Positions 1 to 5,803 of a stretch of 6,491 bases of DNA are shown piece after piece (the first letter of the stretch is position 1; every line of letters begins with the position of its first letter). The stretch comes from Mycoplasmatota bacterium (GTDB lineage Bacteria > Bacillota_I > Bacilli_A > RF39 > UBA660). The translations under genes and the position numbers were made by a program. The notes under the pieces were generated by a model. That model did not search any database and was not told the DNA's origin. It was given only the letters and a program-made list of their open reading frames with translations. The stretch lies in contig JAAZHK010000023.1 of assembly GCA_012510745.1 (NCBI GenBank), forward strand, positions 1-6,491, in the 5' to 3' direction.

Positions 1-481
1 AACCAAAACCATTCATTATAATATTAATTTTAGAACTTGTTTTAATACTTAAAATCTCTTCTAAAGTAATTTCATTTGATAAATATGCATATTTAATCCC
101 TTGTTCATAATAATATTCACAAGTTTTATCATTAGTAACCATATGAGTTTGATTCCATACTAAATTAAAAGATAAATTTAATTCTTTAGTTAATTGAATT
201 AAAGATAAATCATAAAACAAAAGACCTTCTATTGATAAAGCATCTAATTTTCTTAAAGTTTTTTTCAATTTATTAATATCTTTGTTAAAAATCATTTTAT
301 TTATACTAATAAATATTTTTATATTAGGATATTGTTTCTTTAAACTATTTATTTGTTTTATTGACAAATATATGCTTTGATGAACTGAAAAGTCTTTTAA
401 GCCAAAAAGAAAGGTTGTAAAACCCTCTTGTGCATATTTTAGTATTTGTTTTCGGGAAGTTGGGCTTATTATTAGTTCCAT
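1..481 (-). CDS. trhP1: Peptidase U32 family protein, TrhP1/YrrN-like (partial, C-terminus off the left edge)
   Basis: I translated this minus-strand frame by hand. It is open from the ATG at 479-481 to the window edge, about 160 residues, starting MELIISPTSRKQILKYA. The pattern fits the N-terminal TIM-barrel-like half of U32 proteins: an early 'PTS' segment, a strand FISINKM, a strand-and-helix LLFYDLSLIQL, then WNQTHMVTND and GIKYAYLSNEITLEEI, which match the 'N-x-x-T' and 'LS-E-L-x-x-EI' blocks of YrrN. In Bacillus subtilis the yrrN and yrrO products (TrhP1, TrhP2) are needed for 5-hydroxyuridine at tRNA position 34, and they follow yrrM exactly as here. An SD-like AGGTG lies about 8 bases before the ATG, at the 3' end of trmR, so translation is probably coupled. 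The usual H-G dipeptide after the fourth strand reads N-G here. Family assignment is fairly firm; TrhP1 rather than another U32 member rests largely on context. Confidence 0.8.
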   Translation of the reverse strand, partial: MELIISPTSRKQILKYAQEGFTTFLFGLKDFSVHQSIYLSIKQINSLKKQYPNIKIFISINKMIFNKDINKLKKTLRKLDALSIEGLLFYDLSLIQLTKELNLSFNLVWNQTHMVTNDKTCEYYYEQGIKYAYLSNEITLEEILSIKTSSKINIIMNGFG

Positions 482-488
482 TACACAC

Positions 489-1085
489 CTACTTCTTTTG
501 ACTAATTGATAGACCATCACCTATTTTATAAAATCTGGTTGTGTATTGATCATGTTCTTCTAAAAAATTAATATAATCTTTTATTTTAATAACTAAATTT
601 CTTAAATCTTTACTTTCTATTTCATTATCATCTTTATCAACATAACCATGGAAAGATATATTATCAGTAATAATATATTTTCCTTCTGTTATATTTTTCT
701 CAAAACGATTAAAGAAATCTTTATTTTTTGCTTTGGCAGCATCAATAAAAAGTAAATCAAATTTATCTTCTATTTTAGTTTCTAATGCATCTTTATATAT
801 TAAAGTGATACGATTCTCTAGATCAAATTTTTTAATATTTTTAATAGCCTCTAAATATCTAGCTTCGTCTTTTTCTATTGTTACAATTTTTAAATTTGGA
901 TTAGCTAATGCCATCATAATAGATGAATAACCAATTCCACTTCCTATTTCTAATACTTTATTAAGATTATTACGAGTTATAAAATCAATCATAAAATCCA
1001 TGCTTTCATCTAACATAATTGGAACTTTATTATCTAAAGCATATTTTTTAAGTTCTCTTATATCTTTCGTTATACTTTCTACCAC
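489..1085 (-). CDS. trmR: tRNA 5-hydroxyuridine-34 O-methyltransferase (TrmR/YrrM-like, COMT-type class I SAM methyltransferase)
   Basis: The 198-residue product is a soluble SAM-dependent O-methyltransferase of the COMT/CCoAOMT type. Visible motifs are the SAM loop VLEIGSGIGYSS (44-55), the acidic residue after strand two (TIEKD, E71), FIDAAK (113-118, D115) and TDN (140-142), whose D141 and N142 fit the divalent-metal ligands together with D115. B. subtilis YrrM, now TrmR, methylates 5-hydroxyuridine-34 of tRNA to 5-methoxyuridine. The same neighbours, mltG upstream and a U32 gene downstream, support that role here. The start is a GTG at 1083-1085 inside the end of mltG (7-base overlap), chosen because AAAGGAG sits 10 bases upstream and the next Met is at residue 24. 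The stop is TAG, 7 bases before the next gene. A small-molecule catechol-type substrate is the main alternative. Confidence 0.87.
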   Translation of the reverse strand: MVESITKDIRELKKYALDNKVPIMLDESMDFMIDFITRNNLNKVLEIGSGIGYSSIMMALANPNLKIVTIEKDEARYLEAIKNIKKFDLENRITLIYKDALETKIEDKFDLLFIDAAKAKNKDFFNRFEKNITEGKYIITDNISFHGYVDKDDNEIESKDLRNLVIKIKDYINFLEEHDQYTTRFYKIGDGLSISQKK

Positions 1086-2149
1086 GTTATCCAGTCTCCT
1101 TTATTTTTAATGGTCTTTATTATTTCTTCATGTTCTTTTAAAGTTTCTGAAAAATAAATTTTCTTTCTTTTATCAGCAACAAAATAATAATAATTATTTT
1201 TTTTAGGTCTAATTGTTGCGATGATTGAATCTTTACTAGGATTACAAATAGGTCCCACAGGTAATTTGCCTTGCATATTAGCTAATCTTGTATTATAAGG
1301 GTTATCATCATTAAACTCTTCAACTGTTAAATCTCTTTCTTGAATTTTAACTGATACGCCGTAATAACTAGTAACATCACTACCTAAGTTCATTCTTTTA
1401 TTTAAACGATTGTAAAAAACATTGGCAATATTAAGTCGATCTTCGGTTTTTGCTCCTTCTAATTCAATTATAGACGCTAAGGTAATAATTTCAAAAGCAG
1501 AATAATCACTTTTCAACATTTCTTTTTTTAAAGGTTTTAAATCTCTTTCAAAAGCATCTAACATTTTAATAATAATAGTTTCAACTTCAACATCTTTATT
1601 ATGAAAAAAGTAAGTATTCGGATATAAATAACCTTCTAAGGGGTGATATAGATCTTCATTTAATATATCTTTAGTAATAAACCAATATTTATCTATCAAA
1701 CTATTTAAGAAACTTTTATCTTTTAATTTGGTTTTTACCGTATTATTGTTATTATTAGTTTTAGATACAACGAGATTAATGAATTCATCGATATCAATAC
1801 CTTCTTTAAAGGTAATCACAATTTGATTAGGGTTATTATTTTCTATCTTAAGAGTATTGATTATTTCTTTAACACTCATATTAGTATTAAGAATATAATT
1901 AGATGAACCTAAATAACCTACATTATATAATTTAACGTATATATAAAAAAGATTTTTACTTCTAATAACATTAGCTTCTTCTAAAATAGCACCTATTTCT
2001 TTTATTGATGTTCCAGGTGGGATTACTACTTCTACTTCATTTGAATTTGTAGTCATCGGACCATATAAAGTAGTTAAAACAATTATTAAAATAATTGTCA
2101 CTATTCCCAGTAAACCTATTAGAAATAGTATTTTATTTTTGTACTGCAT
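1079..2149 (-). CDS. mltG: Endolytic murein transglycosylase MltG (YceG/YrrL family)
   Basis: The 356-residue product is a membrane-anchored lytic transglycosylase that cuts nascent peptidoglycan and so sets glycan strand length. It has a short cytoplasmic start (MQYKNK), one membrane helix at about 7-28, a LysM-like segment around 39-100 (VVIPPGTSIKEIGAILEE), then the YceG catalytic region. Family landmarks are EGYLYPNTYFF (172-182), LASIIELEG (224-232), whose E229 matches the catalytic glutamate of E. coli MltG, NVFYNRLNKRMNLGSD (243-258), and NPYNTR...LPVGPICNPS (283-305). Length is normal for Firmicutes. Residues 132-136 are five asparagines from an AAT-rich tract, probably a loop insertion. 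The ATG at 2147-2149 has GGAAGG upstream. It sits 29 bases after yrzB across a hairpin and overlaps trmR by 7 bases. Identification is secure. Confidence 0.95.
   Translation of the reverse strand: MQYKNKILFLIGLLGIVTIILIIVLTTLYGPMTTNSNEVEVVIPPGTSIKEIGAILEEANVIRSKNLFYIYVKLYNVGYLGSSNYILNTNMSVKEIINTLKIENNNPNQIVITFKEGIDIDEFINLVVSKTNNNNNTVKTKLKDKSFLNSLIDKYWFITKDILNEDLYHPLEGYLYPNTYFFHNKDVEVETIIIKMLDAFERDLKPLKKEMLKSDYSAFEIITLASIIELEGAKTEDRLNIANVFYNRLNKRMNLGSDVTSYYGVSVKIQERDLTVEEFNDDNPYNTRLANMQGKLPVGPICNPSKDSIIATIRPKKNNYYYFVADKRKKIYFSETLKEHEEIIKTIKNKGDWITW
1096..1102 (-). promoter_or_regulatory. Ribosome binding site of trmR, deciding the GTG start
   Basis: The minus strand reads AAAGGAG, ten bases before the GTG at 1083-1085. 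It lies inside the last codons of mltG, so trmR does not depend only on coupling. No ATG is available near it in the trmR frame. Confidence 0.75.
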
Positions 2150-2165
2150 TAATTAACATCCTTCC

Positions 2166-2196
2166 AATAATAAACGAGCTATTGCTCGCTATTATT
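2166..2196 (-). other. Hairpin spanning the yrzB stop codon, just before the mltG ribosome binding site
   Basis: The minus-strand RNA pairs AAUAAUA with UAUUAUU (7 pairs) and CGAGC with GCUCG (5 pairs) around an AAUA loop. A G opposite UU between them can form one wobble pair and one bulge. The yrzB stop UAG lies at the loop and the GGAAGG of mltG starts directly below the stem. On the minus strand the inner stem is followed by UUUAUUAUU, a weak U-tract. On the plus strand the stem is followed by TTTCTTTTTT, a better one. It may be an attenuator, a processing or stability element, or a terminator for antisense transcripts; the sequence does not decide. Confidence 0.5.
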
Positions 2197-2505
2197 TTTC
2201 TTTTTTATTTCGTCTTGCAAAGTACCTAAAATAGTTTCAATTATTTTCCATTCTTTTTCACTTGTTATTTCTGATAATTTCATTTTTTTCATATTACCAT
2301 CAATATTAACTTTAGAATCTCCACCTTCATCACCATCTTCTTCATAAGTTGCAGCATATACTTGAACATTTCCTGATTCATCATTAGAATTATCAGTATA
2401 AACAATATACTTCTTTTTTGTTTCTTCACTTTCAAAAGTAAATAAAATATCACATACTAACTGATTACCTTCACTATCCATTAAAATTAAAGTGTTTTTT
2501 TTCAT
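2179..2505 (-). CDS. yrzB: DUF1292 family protein (YrzB-like), function unknown
   Basis: The 108-residue acidic cytoplasmic protein belongs to the DUF1292 family found between ruvX and mltG in many Firmicutes. The core reads as a small beta-rich domain: LILMDSEGNQLVCDILFTF (6-24), KKYIVYTDN (31-39), VQVYAATYEEDG (48-59), and the helical LSEITSEKEWKIIETIL (77-93). The region between strands and helix (54-70) is rich in Asp, Glu and Gly, and a charged tail (KKKNNSEQ) extends the protein slightly beyond the usual 85-100 residues. No catalytic motif or membrane segment is visible and no function is established for the family. The ATG at 2503-2505 has AAAGGA 7 bases upstream and follows the ruvX stop by 3 bases. 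The first codons contain a run of eight A. The TAG stop lies inside a hairpin. Confidence 0.88.
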   Translation of the reverse strand: MKKNTLILMDSEGNQLVCDILFTFESEETKKKYIVYTDNSNDESGNVQVYAATYEEDGDEGGDSKVNIDGNMKKMKLSEITSEKEWKIIETILGTLQDEIKKKNNSEQ

Positions 2506-2508
2506 TAT

Positions 2509-2925
2509 TTATTCCTTTCTTGTATCTAAAAACGATTGTAAAATAATAGTCGCTGCTAATTTATCAACAATACCCTTACGTTTTTTTCTAGAAATATCAT
2601 ATAAAATTAAAGTATCTTGAGCTTGTTTAGTAGTTAATCTCTCATCTTGTAAAAGAACTTTAATATTAAGTTTCATTTCTATTAATTCTTTAAATTTAAT
2701 TGTTTTTAAAGCTCTAGGGCCAATTGTATTATCCATATTTTTAGGAAAACCTAAAACAATAATATCGATCTTATAATCATTAATAATATCTTTTAATTGA
2801 TTTATTAATATTTGATAATTATCATTATGTTTTAGAACTTTATAAGAAGTGGCAATTGTTCCTGTTTTATCCGACATAGCAATACCTAATGTTTTGGTTC
2901 CTAAATCTAATCCTAAATATTTCAT
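2509..2925 (-). CDS. ruvX: RuvX/YqgF family RuvC-fold nuclease (putative Holliday junction resolvase / pre-16S rRNA nuclease)
   Basis: The 138-residue protein has the RNase H/RuvC fold of the YqgF family (B. subtilis YrrK). It starts with YLGLDLGTKTLGIAMSD (3-19; D7 is the first acidic catalytic residue), continues with IIVLGFPKNMDNTIGPRA (55-72), then DERLTTKQA (94-102; the acidic DE pair) and VDKLAATIILQSFLD (120-134; D121 is the last acidic site). All expected catalytic carboxylates are present and the length is typical. Family members have been assigned both to Holliday-junction cleavage and, in E. coli, to maturation of the 16S rRNA 5' end; the sequence cannot choose between them. Its ATG overlaps the ireB TGA as ATGA, and no SD is visible just upstream, so translation is probably coupled to ireB. 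Confidence 0.94.
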   Translation of the reverse strand: MKYLGLDLGTKTLGIAMSDKTGTIATSYKVLKHNDNYQILINQLKDIINDYKIDIIVLGFPKNMDNTIGPRALKTIKFKELIEMKLNIKVLLQDERLTTKQAQDTLILYDISRKKRKGIVDKLAATIILQSFLDTRKE

Positions 2926-3173
2926 TTAGTAGCAATATAATTCTTTAGTAATACTTCAGCTATCACGTTACGATCTAGTCTCATAATTTTATTACGAGCT
3001 CCTTTATAGCTAGATATATATCCCGGATCACCACTCATCAAATAACCAACCATTTGATTAATAGGATTATAGCCTCTTTCTTCTAAAGCTTGGAAAACAT
3101 CATCTAAAGTTTGATGAACTAATAAGTCATCAAATTCTTCAACAGTATATAAACCGGTTGTATTTCCACTCAT
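2922..3173 (-). CDS. ireB: IreB family regulatory phosphoprotein (UPF0297, YrzL-like)
   Basis: The 83-residue cytoplasmic protein carries the invariant UPF0297 core GYNPINQMVGYLMSGDP (34-50), followed by YISSYKGARNKI (52-63) and a helical end. In Enterococcus faecalis IreB is phosphorylated on N-terminal threonines by the PASTA kinase IreK and restrains cephalosporin resistance. Here the N-terminus MSGNTTGLYT offers T5, T6 and T10 as possible sites; this is inference. I place the start at the ATG 3171-3173. An in-frame GTG at 3180-3182 would add three residues but lies inside the SD GAGGTGG, which is 5 bases from this ATG. The gene follows a good promoter, heads the operon and overlaps ruvX by 4 bases. 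alaS, the usual upstream neighbour, is absent. The TGA stop gives the normal family length, evidence for the standard code. Confidence 0.94.
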   Translation of the reverse strand: MSGNTTGLYTVEEFDDLLVHQTLDDVFQALEERGYNPINQMVGYLMSGDPGYISSYKGARNKIMRLDRNVIAEVLLKNYIATK

Positions 3174-3177
3174 ATAA

Positions 3178-3184
3178 ACCACCT
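3178..3184 (-). promoter_or_regulatory. Ribosome binding site of ireB, deciding the ATG start
   Basis: The minus strand reads GAGGTGG, five bases before the ATG at 3171-3173. The upstream in-frame GTG (3180-3182) is part of this SD, so it cannot be the start that the SD serves. Confidence 0.85.
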
Positions 3185-3191
3185 CATATAT

Positions 3192-3220
3192 ATATTAGCA
3201 TTTTTTTAGTCATTTTACAA
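3192..3220 (-). promoter_or_regulatory. Sigma-A type promoter of the ireB-ruvX-yrzB-mltG-trmR-trhP1 operon
   Basis: On the minus strand, -35 TTGTAA (3215-3220) is separated by 17 bases from -10 TAATAT (3192-3197), which is preceded by TGC and so has the extended -10 form. It fills the 50-base gap after the rhomboid gene. The expected transcription start near 3185 would leave a leader of only about a dozen bases, almost all SD. No terminator is visible between the rhomboid gene and this promoter, so read-through may also feed the operon. Confidence 0.6.
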
Positions 3221-3223
3221 TAT

Positions 3224-4360
3224 TTATGAAGCCTGAATTAAAATCATATACAATAAAAAACTAACAAGAATAAATGTAATAATTATCCCATTTGTACGAT
3301 CATTTTTCGATTCTTTGTTTTTGACTCCTAATATCGAAGAAACAAGTATACCACCAATTAAACCACCAATGTGAGCAGCATTGTCAATTCCAGGAGTTAT
3401 AAAACCAAAAATAAGATTAAAAATAATTAGTGGCAAAATTTGGCTTTTAATAACTGTACCTAAATATAAACGATAATAATAACCAAAATATAACAAACTT
3501 CCCATTAAACCAAAAATAGCTCCGCTAGATCCTACACTAGCATAAGTACCTAGAGTCATTGATAATAAAGACGCCATTATTGCACTACCAATATAAATAA
3601 TAAGAAATTTTGATTTTCCATAAAAGGATTCTATTTGACCTCCTACGACATATAAAGCATAAGAATTAAATAATAAATGAATAACTCCTCCATGAAGAAA
3701 AACTCCTGTAATTATTCGATAGTATTCGCCTGCTATAAAACCAATTCGCCAAGTTGCAAAAACACTGATTATTTCATCATAACGATTAAATAAAATCATT
3801 AATAGATATATTAAAATATTAAAAATAATTAAAGCATAAGTTATATAAGGTTTTTTAGGTTTAAATAAGTCCTCTGCTTCTGTAGCATTCTTTTTATTAA
3901 ATTTATTAATATCTTTAGTTATTTTAACAAATAACTGTGTTCCATCTTCTTTAAATTTTAATTTTTGATTAATATCAGGAAAATATTTATAAATAAAACT
4001 ATATTTATTTAAGTCTTTTTCATCATATAAATAAATACAATCCATATCTTTTATTTCTTCAATTATTTTATTGTCTTCTAAATCGGTAAAAATACTTAAA
4101 ACTGGAATGTTAAAAGTCATTAATTTTTTCTTTATTTTCTTAACAACACTTTTAGTTTTAAATAAATCAAATTCTAATTGTTCTTTGTTATGGATATGAT
4201 TAGACACTATTCTAATAATTTTATAGTCTGAATTGATGTTTTCTAACCATATTTCATCTTCTGCTCCTTGTAAAACAATAGGATTATATTCTTTTTCAGT
4301 AATAAAATAATGTAAAAGTTTCATAACAATCTCATTTTTACGATCTAATTTTTCTTGCAT
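3224..4360 (-). CDS. Rhomboid family intramembrane serine protease with a soluble N-terminal domain (YqgP/GluP-like)
   Basis: The 378-residue protein has a cytosolic N-terminal region of about 170 residues and a rhomboid core with about seven membrane helices (first near 172-190, last near 357-376). Catalytic elements are all present: HGGVIHLLFN (223-232; H228 and N232 fit the oxyanion side), GSSG (277-280) with nucleophile S279, and NAAHIGG with H330. It should cleave transmembrane helices in the plasma membrane. B. subtilis YqgP has the same layout plus C-terminal TPRs (about 507 residues), and its N-terminal domain responds to manganese while the protease acts with FtsH on the transporter MgtE. 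Here no TPR region follows the last helix. The N-terminal region has strands such as IPVLSIFTDLED and many lysines. It occupies the place where alaS often precedes ireB. The ATG has AAAGAGGTG upstream. Substrate unknown. Confidence 0.92.
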   Translation of the reverse strand: MQEKLDRKNEIVMKLLHYFITEKEYNPIVLQGAEDEIWLENINSDYKIIRIVSNHIHNKEQLEFDLFKTKSVVKKIKKKLMTFNIPVLSIFTDLEDNKIIEEIKDMDCIYLYDEKDLNKYSFIYKYFPDINQKLKFKEDGTQLFVKITKDINKFNKKNATEAEDLFKPKKPYITYALIIFNILIYLLMILFNRYDEIISVFATWRIGFIAGEYYRIITGVFLHGGVIHLLFNSYALYVVGGQIESFYGKSKFLIIYIGSAIMASLLSMTLGTYASVGSSGAIFGLMGSLLYFGYYYRLYLGTVIKSQILPLIIFNLIFGFITPGIDNAAHIGGLIGGILVSSILGVKNKESKNDRTNGIIITFILVSFLLYMILIQAS

Positions 4361-4388
4361 AATTTACACCTCTTTCAGCTACACTAAT

Positions 4389-4417
4389 ATTATAATATAA
4401 AATCATTTGTAAGTAAA
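4389..4417 (-). promoter_or_regulatory. Promoter of the rhomboid gene
   Basis: On the minus strand a perfect -10 TATAAT (4389-4394) is 17 bases from a -35 TTTACT (4412-4417; four of six consensus positions). The expected start near 4382 gives a leader of about 22 bases carrying the SD AAAGAGGTG at 4367-4375. Confidence 0.6.
4391..4396 (+). promoter_or_regulatory. Possible plus-strand -10 box for the tspO-like gene, inside a palindrome
   Basis: The 12-base perfect palindrome 4387-4398 puts a TATAAT on the plus strand, overlapping the minus-strand -10 box. It would start transcription near 4403 and give a 64-base leader to the TspO gene. No convincing plus-strand -35 or TG extension is seen, and no better plus-strand promoter stands out in the rest of the gap, so this is tentative. 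Confidence 0.3.
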
Positions 4418-4453
4418 TTAAAAACATATCTTTAGTTTTTCATCATAATATAT

Positions 4454-4460
4454 AAGGAGG
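4454..4460 (+). promoter_or_regulatory. Strong ribosome binding site of the tspO-like gene
   Basis: AAGGAGG, six bases before the ATG at 4467, is close to a full SD match and is the strongest in the window. It suggests efficient translation of a real gene on the plus strand. Confidence 0.85.
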
Positions 4461-4466
4461 TGTATA

Positions 4467-4919
4467 ATGAAAAAAATCTTTAACTTTATAATTGTTTTTT
4501 TACCGTGGTTTATTGGTTCTATTTTTATTAATAATAGTTTTTATAATGAAATTGAACTACCTTTTTTTGCACCACCAAGTATTATCTTTAAAATAATATG
4601 GCCGATTTTATATTTTTTGATAGCTTTGTCTATTTATTATATTATGGAAAAAATATCAATTAAAAGTTTATCTAAAAATTATAAACAAGCTCTAATAATT
4701 AATTATATCTTAAATCAATTATTTATCCCTTTATTTTTTGGATTAAAAAGTCCTTTTCTTGGATTTATTATTGCAACAGCGATTTTTATTACTAGTTTAT
4801 TTTTATATGTAGAATCAGCATCAATAAATGAAAAAAGCGGCAAACTATTAATTCCTTATATTATGTGGAATCTGTTTGCAGCTTTCTTATCTTTAAATAT
4901 CTATTTATTAAATTATTAA
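4467..4919 (+). CDS. tspO: TspO/MBR family integral membrane protein, tryptophan-poor
   Basis: The 150-residue product is a five-helix membrane protein (about 4-24, 43-60, 76-91, 95-116, 127-148) with TspO/MBR landmarks: LPFFAPPSIIFKIIWPILYFLIALSIY (31-57, the 'PP-x-x-x-F-x-x-x-W-x-x-LY' block), NYILNQLFIPLFFGLKSP (79-96), and IPYIMWNLFAAFLSLNIYLLN (129-149, the 'PY-x-x-W-x-x-FA-x-x-LN' block). Known TspO proteins bind porphyrins or sterols, and Bacillus cereus TspO degrades protoporphyrin IX using conserved tryptophans. Here only W14, W45 and W134 remain; the usual Trp after PPS is replaced by I39. W45 and W134 match the two most conserved positions. It is the only plus-strand gene in the window, with a strong SD, and its TAA overlaps the rluD stop tail to tail. 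Family confident; ligand unknown. Confidence 0.87.
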   Translation: MKKIFNFIIVFLPWFIGSIFINNSFYNEIELPFFAPPSIIFKIIWPILYFLIALSIYYIMEKISIKSLSKNYKQALIINYILNQLFIPLFFGLKSPFLGFIIATAIFITSLFLYVESASINEKSGKLLIPYIMWNLFAAFLSLNIYLLNY

Positions 4920-5803
4920 TGTAATTGATCTAATTCTTTTTGAAATTCCATTGGTAATGGTATTGTATAAGCTAATAATTGATTGGTTATAGGATGATTT
5001 AATTTAATTTTATAAGAGTGTAGAAGCTGATTAAAATCAGTCTTTTTTTTGCTTTTTCCGTATAAAGGATCTCCTACTACAGGATGACCTATATAAGCTA
5101 AATGAACCCTTATTTGATGAGTTCTTCCAGTTACTAATTGACACTCTATTAAAGATTTATCTTTAAATCTTTCCAATACTTTAAAATGAGTAATGGCATC
5201 TTTACTATTAATAGCAGTTACATCCATTTTTAAACGATTATTAAGGCTTCTTCCAATTGGAGCATCAATCGTACCTGTTTCATGATTTATAACTCCTTCA
5301 ACAAGTGCTAAATATAAACGTTCGACTTCCTTCTTTTTAATCATTTTACTTAGTTTCTTATATACTGAATCATTTTTTGCTACTAACATTAAGCCTGATG
5401 TATCCTTATCTAAACGATGAACTATTCCTGGGCGAAGATCATCAGTTGATAAATCACTGACTTTAGATAACAATGCATTTACTAAAGTACCAGAATAATT
5501 ACCTGGGGCAGGATGAACTACCATACCACTTTTTTTATTAATTATTAATAAATATTGATCTTCATAAATAATGTCTAAAGGAATATCTTCTTTAATTAAG
5601 ATCTTTTCCTCAGAAGTAATTTCAGGTATAAATATATTATCATTAAAATTAATTTTATAATTAACAATTATAGGATTATTATTTACTAATATTTGTTTTT
5701 CTTTAATTAGTTTTTGTATTTTACTTCTAGATAAATTTGGTAATTGTTCACTAAGAAAAAGATCTATTCTTTTTTTAGTTTCTTCTTTTACTATAACGTT
5801 CAT
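4916..5803 (-). CDS. rluD: Pseudouridine synthase RluD/RluA family (YlyB-like)
   Basis: The 295-residue enzyme should isomerise uridines in 23S rRNA. It has an N-terminal S4 RNA-binding domain (about 1-60; RIDLFLSEQLPNLSRSKIQ) and the RluA catalytic domain with VVHPAPG (95-101), HRLDKDTSG (129-137; catalytic D132), GRTHQIRVHL (226-235) and GHPVVGDPLYG (239-249). Length and domains match RluD and B. subtilis YlyB, which also follows lspA. I start it at the ATG 5801-5803: AAGGAG lies 8 bases upstream, while an in-frame GTG three codons earlier (5810-5812) touches that SD. The gene overlaps the end of lspA by 29 bases, so the two are co-transcribed and probably coupled. At its 3' end the TAA overlaps the TAA of the convergent TspO gene and no terminator is seen. 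The exact target uridines are inferred from family only. Confidence 0.95.
   Translation of the reverse strand: MNVIVKEETKKRIDLFLSEQLPNLSRSKIQKLIKEKQILVNNNPIIVNYKINFNDNIFIPEITSEEKILIKEDIPLDIIYEDQYLLIINKKSGMVVHPAPGNYSGTLVNALLSKVSDLSTDDLRPGIVHRLDKDTSGLMLVAKNDSVYKKLSKMIKKKEVERLYLALVEGVINHETGTIDAPIGRSLNNRLKMDVTAINSKDAITHFKVLERFKDKSLIECQLVTGRTHQIRVHLAYIGHPVVGDPLYGKSKKKTDFNQLLHSYKIKLNHPITNQLLAYTIPLPMEFQKELDQLH

Noticed and set aside
733..930. A 65-codon plus-strand open frame inside trmR
   Set aside because: It lies wholly antisense to a well-conserved methyltransferase and has no recognisable motif. It reads as a frame shadow of AT-rich coding sequence.
1741..1765. Short AAT/ATT repeat tract as a possible repeat element
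   Set aside because: It is inside mltG, in frame, and encodes an asparagine run (132-136). It looks like low-complexity coding sequence.
2497..2505. Run of eight A at the start of yrzB as a phase-variation tract
   Set aside because: It encodes the normal MKKN start, and similar runs are common throughout this AT-rich window. Nothing indicates slippage.
2922..2924. Mycoplasma-type code with TGA as tryptophan
   Set aside because: Reading TGA through at the end of ireB would extend the protein beyond the family length and into ruvX, and tryptophans in the other genes are TGG.
3174..3182. GTG start giving a longer IreB (three extra residues)
   Set aside because: The GTG is part of the SD GAGGTGG that serves the ATG at 3171-3173, and family members begin near that ATG.
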